Assembly (NCBI GenBank): GCA_036874045.1
Contig: CM072336.1
Coordinates: 4,174,001-4,238,000 of the forward strand
Direction: 5' to 3'
Source: Cymodocea nodosa
Taxonomy: Eukaryota; Streptophyta; Magnoliopsida; Alismatales; Cymodoceaceae
DNA: 64,000 nt
Positions within the stretch are counted from its first letter, which is position 1; each line of letters opens with the position of its first letter. A model generated the notes under the pieces. The model made no database searches. It had not been told where the DNA came from and saw only the letters and a list, made by a program, of their open reading frames with translations. The position numbers and the translations under genes are program-made. Shown piece by piece: positions 1 to 10,370 of this stretch.

Positions 1-954
1 TAATTTTACTTTTGGAAATTTCCTTGGTGACTAAATCATGTACTTCATTTTAATTAGACAGGGTCTTGAGTTCCAGTGTTAAGGTTGTTCTATATATATA
101 GATGAGTTAAATATGAATTTCTAATTATGAAGGAAGGAAAAGGAGGAAGGAAAAGAAGAAAGGAAAGAGTACAAAAAAGATAAAAAGGCTACTCAGGAAA
201 TTAAGGAACATGGTCATAACACAACAATGTATCAAAAAAAGACACCTAACATGCAAGTCCATTTAAAAAATTAGTAAAATACACGCAGAAAATTTCCAAG
301 TGAACGACACTTTTTCTCTACCACGTACTATTTTTTACCCTTTCTTCCTTGTACACGAATATATGTAGAATTTTTAGGTTAAATATTGTTGATATAATCC
401 ATCTCTTCTCTCTCTCTTGTTCTCTTTATATATATACTAGTGTATATGGATTGTTGTATATAAAGACCAATAAAATCAATATTAATGGACAATAGTCTCG
501 TTAAAAAAAGACAGTGGATAAAAATAGAAGAACAGCAGATCACGTAGCGAGAAATAATTATCAAAAGTTTTTGATAATTAATTACTTGGTGACGCATATT
601 TCATGATTAGTGATATCCATTTATTTACAGATCGAGAAAGAACTCGTTAATGTAAGGGGAGGGCAGGGTGGGTGCTTGCATTGGAAGAGACTTACACCGT
701 AGACAAATCGTAGTACAATTATGCAGACCATAAATCTCACTGAGTTGAATTAACACAGACGACATGGACAAACTATATATCTACACATACAAGCCTATAT
801 ATGCAGCTACAGCCGGAACCAACCCATTGACTTGCAAATTAAAGGAGTGATATATATTAAAGCGAAACCAGCAGCACCTATGGATTACGAGCTCCAGCTT
901 CACATAAATGTATGATCCAAACAGCTACATATATTTAAGAAATTATTGTATTAC
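1..954 (-). other. Intron 1 of the WIP gene (runs off the left edge)
   Basis: The donor GT of the zinc-finger gene lies at 954-953 on the minus strand, so this stretch should be intron. I searched it for the conserved second WIP exon, which carries the remaining zinc-finger histidines and three more fingers, and did not see it. The sequence is AT-rich with short (TA)n runs near 103 and 430. The intron therefore probably continues beyond base 1. Confidence 0.6.
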
Positions 955-1704
955 CTGCATGTTGTTGTATCTGCTGAAGGTCTTGCAGCAAAGGGGACAT
1001 GAGAATTGAGTGGGACCAACGAGTATCTGAGACGGAGTTGGGATCCAATACCGGCCGTTGCGGATCACCGTCCCCGTCGCAGCAGCACCATCAGTACTAC
1101 TGCTGTCCTCAATCTCTGAGGTGGTGGAACAATTAACTCTAGATATGAGATGGGCGGGAGGGTTTGGGGGACCTATCCGGAGAGAAACGGTGACTTCTTC
1201 TTCACCTTCCTCCTCCTCCTCCTCCTCCTCCTCCTCCTCCTCCTCATCATCATCATCATCATCATCACGGCCTTCCAGCACTCTGATCTTGGTATTGTCG
1301 CCACCATTTTCTTCAAGGACGCGGCAAGAGGAGCCACTCCTTTGGTGGCATCTTCCAGGGCTTAGGGTTAGGAGAGGAAGAGCTTCTCTAAGAGGAGGCG
1401 ACGGCGGAGGAGAAGGGTGGTGTACTGAGGCATGACGGACGACAGCACCCGTGGTGTTTGTGTGGTGATGCAAGTAGTAAAAGGTACTACTGTTGGGAAT
1501 GACTTCGTTCGGATGAGGGGAAGGTGATGGCATATGTGCAATGGTGTGATCGATGGGATTTCGGTAGATGTAGAAGTTGTGGATGTTGGTATTGGTATGG
1601 ATCTTGGATGGAGAAAGAGGGGGAGGGGGAAAAGGCCTAGGCAGAGGATATGGATTCGAAGAGAAGGGGTGGCAATTGAAGTGATCTGTGTAGGGATCTG
1701 TCAT
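955..1704 (-). CDS. WIP: WIP-family C2H2 zinc-finger transcription factor (NTT/WIP2/4/5 type), exon 1 only
   Basis: WIP proteins are plant nuclear transcription factors. NTT/WIP2 and its paralogues act in transmitting-tract, replum and root-tip patterning. The 250 codons here show the family landmarks in order: the N-terminus MTDPY (residues 1-5) as in NTT, the block SPPLREALPLL (102-112), an acidic run (147-170), VTVSLRIG (171-178), then GRYWIPTPSQILVGPTQF (218-234) leading into finger 1 with Cys236 and Cys239. The reading frame ends after NNMQ exactly at a GT donor, in phase 0, which is the conserved intron site of this family. The finger-1 histidines and the other fingers must be in exon 2, outside the window. 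The acidic run is encoded by GAG/GAT triplet repeats. WIP2, WIP4 and WIP5 cannot be told apart from exon 1 alone. Confidence 0.9.
1205..1266 (+). repeat. Trinucleotide microsatellite inside the WIP exon
   Basis: About 14 TCC units are followed by about 7 TCA units on the plus strand. On the coding minus strand they read as GAT/GAG codons and make seven aspartates followed by a long glutamate run (residues 147-170). The repeat stays in frame whatever its copy number, so length polymorphism would change only the acidic tract. Confidence 0.9.
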
Positions 1705-4700
1705 GCCTTCTGCTGGAGCAAGGAGGATGAGGGAAGTGAATGAACTGTGTGAGATGATGGATTATAGGGCTAGAGAGATAAGATGGAGTGGGAGGAAGAG
1801 AGAGAGCAATCCGAACTGAGTTTCTGTAGCAGTTGTCGTGACATGTTGTAGTGCAACTTCTGTAACTTCTGCTTTGTAAGTTTCTTTCGAAGTTGGAAAA
1901 AAAACCATGGTGAAAGAAATTCTTTTCTTGGCACAATAGATGAAAGAAAATGAACACCATAATAAACGGTAAATGCGGAAGAAAAAGAATTATTTTGCTT
2001 AAATATTACTAAAAGAGGTAGTTGGACTGGCCGGGCATATATGTTTTAGTTGTCAATTGTATACGTAGGGACATTGTAGTACTTCATGTTTTGGAAAATT
2101 ATTGGAAATAAGAATCATAACACACCATTAGTCCGAAGTAAATTTACGACAAAATGATAGCATGGAAGATGAAGGAATTAATATATGTCGATGTATAGTT
2201 TTTTTTGTCAAGGAGAAGGAATTCACAGCAACTGCTTGATTTGCGGGCAAACTAAAGTGAATACAAATTAGATTTGGATTAATATTTGAAGAATGGGAGG
2301 AACAGTTCATCTATATACAAGTAAGATGATTTCAAATGTCGAGTCAAGCAACTCAAATAATCAGATAGATCAGTAATAATTTTAACATAGGTGCATTTAT
2401 ACTTATTATTAAGTATCCACTCTTGTAAAAACTTCAAAGTTAAATATATTTGAGCAGTAGCAGTATTAAGATGGGTAACTATCTGAGAAATTCTCATGTA
2501 GTATTCATAAATAGTAGTGATGGTTCTACTTAGACGTAGATAAATAATAAGTGTGTGTAGATACTTAACTTATGTGTTGATATTATGAACCTTACCTTTA
2601 TCAGTATTTTCAATTGAGTTAGTGGATAAGACTAATTAAGTTATCCTTAACTAGTTAAGAGTATTTGTGAGACAAAATATGTAGCAACTGGAGACTAATT
2701 CAAAGAAATTGTTATTTTAAGTATCTAGAAAGATCTAATCTCTTGTAAGTTTTCAATTCAATAGATATTTCTAATGTACACCAAATAATAAATCAATGAT
2801 GTTTGATTTTCGCACTTAATTATTGTGTTAGTGCCCAACACTGATCCACTATGTTCGATCGTCATAAGTTGTTGAAGTCTCAAAATCATTGTTCTCCCTC
2901 CCTCTTTTTTTAGCTAAACGTGAGAAGCATTAACTTTAAGTGTCGTATCAAGCAGTCCTTCGCTGTCGGCTGGTAGGCCGAAGAAGCTTGATACACTAAA
3001 AAAATAATAAATATACAAAAAGTTCATTTTTTTGCTATGACAAGATAGATAATTAGGGATATATTAATAATTATCAAATTGAATTCATACTCTGATGTTT
3101 ACTGGTGTGGTGTAATGTTGTACGTTTTGATGATGTAATTGTACATGAAAATTCAAGAATGAATGATATACGTACACATGCTTTTAAAGATATCGATTGT
3201 ATTATAATTAATGATATATCTGATAGAAATGGCATACATGCATGGTTCCTCGATCAGTATAGTAAAGATATCTTGTGCTACGAAAGTAAAGTTATTTTAC
3301 CAATATCTTATCATTTGTAAAAAGCTAAGTTTTGTTGCAAAAGTATTTATTTGATATAATGGAATTAATTCGTAAGAATTACCGAATTAGAATTCCCATC
3401 ATTATAAAATGACAAGAACTAGTGTTATCAAAAACTTAAATTAGTATGTTTGACAAGCTCAGGTGTGCGTCGTACATCTTCCAAGTAAACACATTCTACT
3501 GTTCAACATGTCACATCCCATGAAGGTGAGGGAATGACTACAAATACAAGTTGCAGAAGACATCAGAAGTCTCACGCGCCATCGATCCATTATCTTGTAT
3601 CGTTCACCCCTCCCCAGTTAATATTTAATGCCCGAAACTGCTGTGTTGTTGCCATCGACGAACATGATGTGTATATGGATAGTCCCCCAACGCCCGTGGC
3701 CATGCATGCCAGGAGGAAGCATCCATGGATCCCACTGGCACCCGGTGAATTGAATTGATTAATGAATTCCCCGCTAGATGCGCAGGCGATCTACGGAAGT
3801 GAAATAATGCCCGAATCAACGGTATCTGGCCGACCGACACAAATCGTGCAAATTTCAACGCACAGTGAAATCAAAAGGGATAGATGTGGAACGCACACAG
3901 AGGGCAAGACGGACGGTGATGATGGAGAACGTGTACTGCGTAATCATGTTGAACATGCTTTACTCCTTGTCCTGACTACTACTACTACTACTGCATGCCA
4001 ACACAGACAGCTAGAAATTAAAACCTTGATTTTGATAATACACTGTGTAATATTCAATCATAGATCTTTGTAGCATTTCCAATTCCATAAGTGATCGATC
4101 TAGGAAACACAAGATAAGCCATGCATGACTCCTCGATCTAACCAACAAACTCATTAGTCATAAATGAATTAACTACGTACATACAGCACAAGGATTTTAT
4201 TTCTGATCACATCCATCAAAAAACAACATCCAATATTAACATGCATGAAGACATCCACATTTTTAAACATGCATCTTATCCATCCACAGAAACTACGTAA
4301 ATGAATTGATATTTTACCTTGCGAGCGAGTAGACCCATGGTAACTTAGACGCACGTGGACGGACGGGTTCAATTATTTGGGCCAGTCGTGCGTGCATGAG
4401 CAAAGGCGATGGATGGATCTAAATTCTAAAGAAACCAATCATGGATGTACACTGTGCAGCAACCTTCAGGTGGGCCAGATGTCGCCATTACAGCACATGT
4501 CCGCTTCCGGTAGAACTTATTTTGCATATCAACCTTCTCATTCGGTCCTGTTCCGCCATCAACCCTGTGCTGCAACCCATTCCAGGAGGGGCGGTACATG
4601 GAGAGGAGGTAGACACAGCACAGTAGACAAGAGGAGATGGAGGTGGCGTACTACAGGTTTCTGGGATTATCCCACTATATTTGATCTAGCTAGTTCTTGT

Positions 4701-4744
4701 TTGATGTTAAGGACTATATATATATATATATATACAACAAGGTG
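1705..4744. other. Upstream region of the WIP gene and intergenic DNA
   Basis: No gene is recognised here. The first 250 bases probably hold the WIP 5' UTR and core promoter, read leftwards. No single TATA element stands out. The stretch 3500-4740 is less AT-rich than its surroundings and has several short open frames on both strands, none resembling a known protein. Small microsatellites occur at about 3979 (ACT) and 4714-4733 (TA). Confidence 0.5.
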
Positions 4745-5230
4745 TCTCTCGTCAAAGTTCTAGGAACTCCAAATGTATAAGAAAGGTTTGGATTGTGTAT
4801 TCATGTAGCAAAATGGTATAGTGGCGTACACGTTTAAACAGCTAAGGTCATATGAAAAGAACTACTCTACACATAATTTAAAATTAACAGTAATAATCTT
4901 TGACTTCAAGATTTGAAGATATCATTTGGACAAGGTTCTTTATAAGATATTCATAAATCACAAGAATCTTAAGTATATTTTTACATAAAAGAAGTTGAAT
5001 TTAAAGTAGGAAATGTAACTAGAGCTACTATAAGATTATAATTTATCTATTTAGTACCATCCAAGGAAAGTTAATGTTATAGCAGATACTTTGAATGGAA
5101 GATCTTATGGTTTTATAATCGCTATGCTAATATAGTAAAGACACATTTTAGAAGATCTAGATAGGCAAAGGATAGAGATCTGCTGTCAGTAGTCAATGAT
5201 AGTGGTAGATGGAAAATGGAAGGGGCTCCT
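4745..5230 (+). mobile_element. Ty3/gypsy RNase H fragment (fossil)
   Basis: Read on the plus strand, this stretch resembles the RNase H region of a Tekay/Del-type gypsy polyprotein. Recognisable pieces are QLRSYEKNY, INHKNLKYIFT and VNVIADTLNGRSYG, matching the family pattern in which the RNase H domain ends with a YHPGK.N.VADALSR motif. It is a broken isolated piece with several breaks. No LTR was found beside it. Confidence 0.7.
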
Positions 5231-6538
5231 CTAATATATTAAATAAAGCATTTATGACATTTCACCCCTTGATTTAAGTTGATTATGAAGTTAATAATTT
5301 TATCTATTTTCACTTAGCCCCAAATCCAACTTCTTCCATCAAGAGCTCCTCCCTAGCGATGGTTGTCAACTGCATGAGGTGATTGGAGGCACCATCTTCA
5401 CTTTGTCAAAGGTGTCGCACGAGGCAAGTGTCTGGTGTGTAGAGGTGTTGCTTGCATTGAGTGGTTGTGGCTGCTACTGACTCGCCTTTCTCGTGTAGGT
5501 GGATGTGCATGACGAGGCGAAACTCTCAATCATTGATGACATAAGTGTGTGACGAGGCTTTGTTTGTGTAAGCTCCAACAGCTCATGGGTGAAGTTGCAG
5601 CAAGCTTAGTGGAAGCTTTTGGTGGGTTCTCTCGGCTATTACAAAGAAGAAGGGAAGAAGAGGAGTTTTGGTGATTTTTCATTTTGGCTCATTAAGTAAG
5701 TTATCTACTAATTTGTCCTAAAAATATTATTTTTACTGGTTAATGCATAACTACTTTTGCAATATCCTATTTATGGGTTGTGCAATATCGTTGTTATGTT
5801 GAATTAATGTTGTAAAATATAGCAATTGTGAGATGAATATTGCATATCATTTGTAATTATGCATGAAAATCTTTGATATGACTTGTGTAGTTGGTTATTG
5901 CTAAATATGACCTAGTTAATGTGATGGATAGTGATTAGTGCATATTCTAGTTTAGTGATGTTGGAAATGTATATTATTGCATTTAGAATTTGACAATATT
6001 GAGTTATGTCTCCTTACTATATCCTAAGTGAGAGTTATATGCATTTTTGCGCATTTGACCAAATATTTGGGAAATGCTTGATTTTGTATAGTTTTGGAGT
6101 TTGCATTATGGTGAAGAAATGTATTTTTATTTGGCTATGCCTAATTATAATGTCTTAAGGTCTATGTTGGTATTTTATGCATATGAGTTTGGATGGTTTA
6201 GTAGATATTGATCTAACACAATAGGTCAATCTATGGTATTATGTACACAATTGAAACGTGACATTCTTAATTTTGTCATAAATTTGGGAGTGATCATATA
6301 ACATAGTTACAAAGAGATATATATGTATAAATCATGTTATAGAGATAATATACAACTATAGCTAGATATGATTTACAAATATGTATAAAATTACATTGAC
6401 TTATATGTATGATTTATTTTGCATAACTCATGTCACTTCTTGTATATCATATTTCTTATCATATTTACATTTATTATTAACTTGGATAGCTTTTCTATCT
6501 TATACATATCATATTCCTATTATTCTTAGACTAATGAC
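5231..6538. other. Intergenic DNA, no gene seen
   Basis: The stretch 5330-5680 is richer in G and C than its flanks and has no recognisable protein. The rest is AT-rich. I see nothing that supports a gene. Confidence 0.4.
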
Positions 6539-6795
6539 TTGTTTGTGTACGTCAAAAAGTTTAAAAATAAAAAAATTGAAATGTTTAGAATCTTAAAAAA
6601 TAGAAAGTTCAGAATCTCAAGAAAAATTAAGATATTTGTGTGCATAATTCAAAGTCAAAAAAGTTAAAATTCTCAAAGTCATTTGTACCTAACAAAATGT
6701 TTGGAATTGAATTTTTTTTTTTAATCGAAGTACTTCAATAATGATTTATTATTTACTTTCATTTCTTCACTTCATAATAATTATATTTTCAAAAA
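6539..6795. repeat. Dispersed repeat R, copy 1
   Basis: This AT-rich stretch starts with a GTTTGTGTACG-like word, continues with runs such as AAAAAGTTTAAAAATAAA, and ends in TTTACTTTCATTTCTTCACTTC. It matches 8205-8455 over its whole length in the same orientation. Its opening part also matches 61100-61190. It is probably part of a non-autonomous transposon, but no terminal structure was settled. Confidence 0.6.
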
Positions 6796-8204
6796 ATTTA
6801 TTTATTCCATTTATTTAGAAATTAAAATATTTTGGATATCATGATAAATCAAAAAAGTTTAACTGTATAAATTCAAAAATAATGATATTTAACATGTATA
6901 TTAATATGATTAAATAAATTGATAATATTGTAAATTTTTTCATTATGCAATAATGAAACTTGTATCATTAATATACTTTAATTATATAATGCAAAAGAAA
7001 TTATATAAACTTGAATTTTATCTCTCATCATTATTATTATAATAAAGAAATATCGTCATTGTAGCCAAAATAATTTCATATAAATAGAGTTTTATAAATT
7101 CAAATACATCACCTTTTATAAGGTGTAATAATCTACAATATTACATAATAATTAATAATAAATATACAATAATCAATAAAAATGAACTACAATGTTCCTA
7201 AAAAATCTCTATTGATGGAATCACCCATAGACAGAGCCTCACTAGTTTCTATTGATGAAATCACCCATAAATATTACAATCTTAATGGTTTAGGATATAC
7301 TCAATATTTTTCTTAAAGAATTAAATAACACCCAAACTCGAAGTATTAGCTTGGAAAAATCAAAATTCCCAAACAAGGCAGATTGCAACCTTTGTCGCCC
7401 AAACCAGTGTTTGTTGGATGAACAGATAGTCACAACATCAAGCTATTGCATTTGCCACCAAAATTAGAGAGGAAGGTGCCAAGAACGAAGAAGAAAGCAC
7501 TACTGATGCTCAATGTCTTAGAATATGGTCTGATTTTCCATTCACAAAAAAAAAAAAGAACAAAGAAGAAAATCATGGCAGTCCACGAGAATCCCGACAG
7601 GTGGTGGTGATGGTGCTCGATCTTGGCAAGTTGTCGAGCGACACAGTAATACTTAGGTTGCTATGGTGCTTGAATCCTAGCATGTGGTTGGGCGAATGCG
7701 TGAAACTTGGTCCATGGTGGTGTGCGGTTGAGCAGCAATGTGATACTCAGTTGGGCAGACATGTGACATTTAGTTCAGAGAGAAGGGGAGTACTGGATAG
7801 TTGACGACAATAGGAGAAATTCAAGAGGAAAGGGCCTTTTGTTAGGTTGTGAAGGTAGGTCATGGTGAAATGGAAGAAGGTTGCAAGAATTAGAGAGAAG
7901 GTCATGGTGAAATGGAAGGAGGAGGCTTCTATCGCTTTGAAGAGAAGGTTGCAGTCAATTTCTGTAGTTAGGAAGTTCAATCGCTATAACATCGATGAAG
8001 TAGTCGGGAAGTTCGGTCAAAGGGGATTTCTCAGGATTTTGAGGGGGTAGGGCAAGAATCTTGGCAATTCTATCTCTTTTATATCAAAGTTATATTTTCC
8101 CTAATTTTCAAAAAATCTAGGAGACACAAATGGACTTTATATTTTTCAAACTTTTCTCTTCCTTACTTTTCTGGATTTTTGGAGGTACAAACTTCCTTTT
8201 AAGG
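6796..8204. other. Segment between repeat R copies 1 and 2, no gene recognised
   Basis: The left half is very AT-rich. The part 7560-8050 is richer in GC and has short open frames without recognisable domains. It could be internal sequence of an element bounded by the two R copies. Confidence 0.4.
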
Positions 8205-8455
8205 ATTATTTGTGTATGTTAGAAATTTTAAAAATGAAAGAAACAAAAAGTTTAGATTCTTATAAATTGAAAAGTTTAAATTTCTAAAAAAGCGTGAGTT
8301 GTTTGTGTACATCTTGAAAAGTCTAAGATTTTCAAAGAGAATTTGTATTAGAAGAAATATTTAAAATTGAAATATACTTTTTTAATCAAAGTATTCTAAT
8401 AATTATTTTTTATTTACTTTATTTCTTTACTTTATAATACTTATATTTTTAAAAA
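8205..8455. repeat. Dispersed repeat R, copy 2
   Basis: This is a direct-orientation match to 6539-6795. The order of motifs is the same: a TTTGTGTATG-like start, repeated AAAAGTTTA words, then TTTACTTTATTTCTTTACTT. By eye roughly three quarters of positions agree, so the copies are old. Confidence 0.6.
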
Positions 8456-10370
8456 AAATATCAATTTTTTTTCTTTTTTTATTAATAATGTCATAAAAAA
8501 ATTGTCCATTATCTATTTAGACATAACATATCACAAACCATTACATTTCAAAATTAAAAACTAACATCTAACATATGAATAAAGTTCATAACATAAATAT
8601 AAATTCTCAACATACATTCAAGTTGTTGCATAATTCATATTATTGTGCATCCATCTATCTTGAGCACTCACATATATGTAATTTAGATCATTTATGATAA
8701 TAAAGATTTCTATCTACACAAACACTTACTTATCAATGTTTTCACGTCATTTGATCATCTTATATTATGTTGTAACTCTAACTGTAAATACATTTACACT
8801 TGCAAATTTATACATTCATGCATTAATTGATTTCATATGTGTTGTAATACTTGCTATATTTGTCATTCACATATTGCTTGCATCATCACACATTTAACTC
8901 ATCCATTGATCACCACATATACTAAAATTATTGTGAGATATGCATCCAACACTCACATACGCATTGTTACCTGTCGATCAAAGTTTACTGAGAATATCAA
9001 GTTTTATACCTTGATCTATGAATGGATCAAGGGTTTTGTATTTAGTCGAGGAACAATTTCACTTTTAGAATGGTTGCAGGCGACAACTACGTGCTCGATA
9101 GTGGTAGATGGAAAATGGAAGGGTCTCAACAATGACATCCTCGACAGCAACATGTTTAGCATCGATAGGGGAAGCTTTATGGGAAAATGGACGGTCGGTC
9201 GAGGTTACCTTCACAGGGGAAGCTTTCCTTATGAAGTTTTCGGTGGCACAGCAACTCAGGTGGATGGCTTGGGAAAGGGTTCGGGAGAGCAACGACAACA
9301 GTAGTGGCTCAAGCGACAATGCTTGGGAGAGGGTTCAGGAGAGCAACAACAATAGCAACGGCTCGGGCAATAGTGCTTAAGAGAGGGCTTGAGTGGAAGA
9401 AAGATTTTTTAGAAGAGAGAGGACAGGTTTGGGAGGGAGACAGGCGATTTTTTGGGTGGGAGATTTCCTAATTTTTGGAGGGAGGTCCCTCCGAATCCCA
9501 GGAATTAAGGAGAAAACTTCCGTGGGTTCCTAGATCTGCATAAATAGGGGGGGAAAAATTTTCCACTTTCGGATTCCTGGATTTCTAATTAGACATGAAC
9601 TCACCTTTGTAGTTTATTTTTTTTAGGTTGTCGAGAGGATTACCAATTTAGGCGTGAGCAGGAGAAGATACTTTAGTGTTGCTTTCAGGTTGTGATAGCC
9701 CTTTCTGCGTTATGCCTTTATAAACATTTTGGAAACATTATGATATGTGATAAAACTATATGACTTGAATTGTAACAGCAAATGCTTTTGGATGTACATT
9801 TTGACAAGGTGTGAGATGTTGGATTTCTATTTACAGCTGTAAATGATTAACTTCACCCCAATGTTGGTTATATCTTGTTTTAGATTAGTTATGGTGATTT
9901 TATTTTCGTTTAACAAGTTTGACCTCTTAAGTAGCTACTCGACTTTATGATATTAGGGAAAAGTTTTCCACGCATCTTTAAAATTTTTTTATTCATGAAT
10001 TTCTCTCTTTAATATCATGACCATTGCCATTCTTTCTTTTTTTTGAAAGCGTGATAGTATATATGTGCGTACTAGCATATAAACCCACTTCCCCACAAAA
10101 TATGACTACCATATATATTTTGGTGCTCATACATATATGCATATATAAAATCCGACACACTAAGAAATCGATATACATGCATGTTGTATGTATCGATCTC
10201 TAGTCGAAACTGGAAAAGAATGCAGATTGATCGCTGCCTCTCTTGCGCATGCATTCACAGTTTAGTTGAATTCTTGAGCGAATTTGGGGTATGCATCCTG
10301 GAAGGAACAAAAACATCTTGGTCTTTGATTCTCACTCGCGGACCACACACCTGTTCGCTATTTGCTCTGA
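8456..10370. other. Intergenic DNA between repeat R and the TDT gene
   Basis: The stretch 9000-9540 is richer in G and C, with open frames but no recognised protein. A 27-bp word at 9097-9123 is identical to 5198-5224. The stretch 9475-9530 is loosely an inverted copy of 8140-8190. The last few hundred bases would hold the TDT 3' UTR, and no clear polyadenylation signal was picked. Confidence 0.4.

Noticed and set aside
1058-1435. Plus-strand Ser-rich open frame
   Set aside because: It is the antisense of the WIP exon, and the Ser run comes from the TCC repeat.
3534-4763. Several short open frames in a less AT-rich stretch, considered as a small gene
   Set aside because: No splice-consistent chain or protein similarity was seen on either strand.
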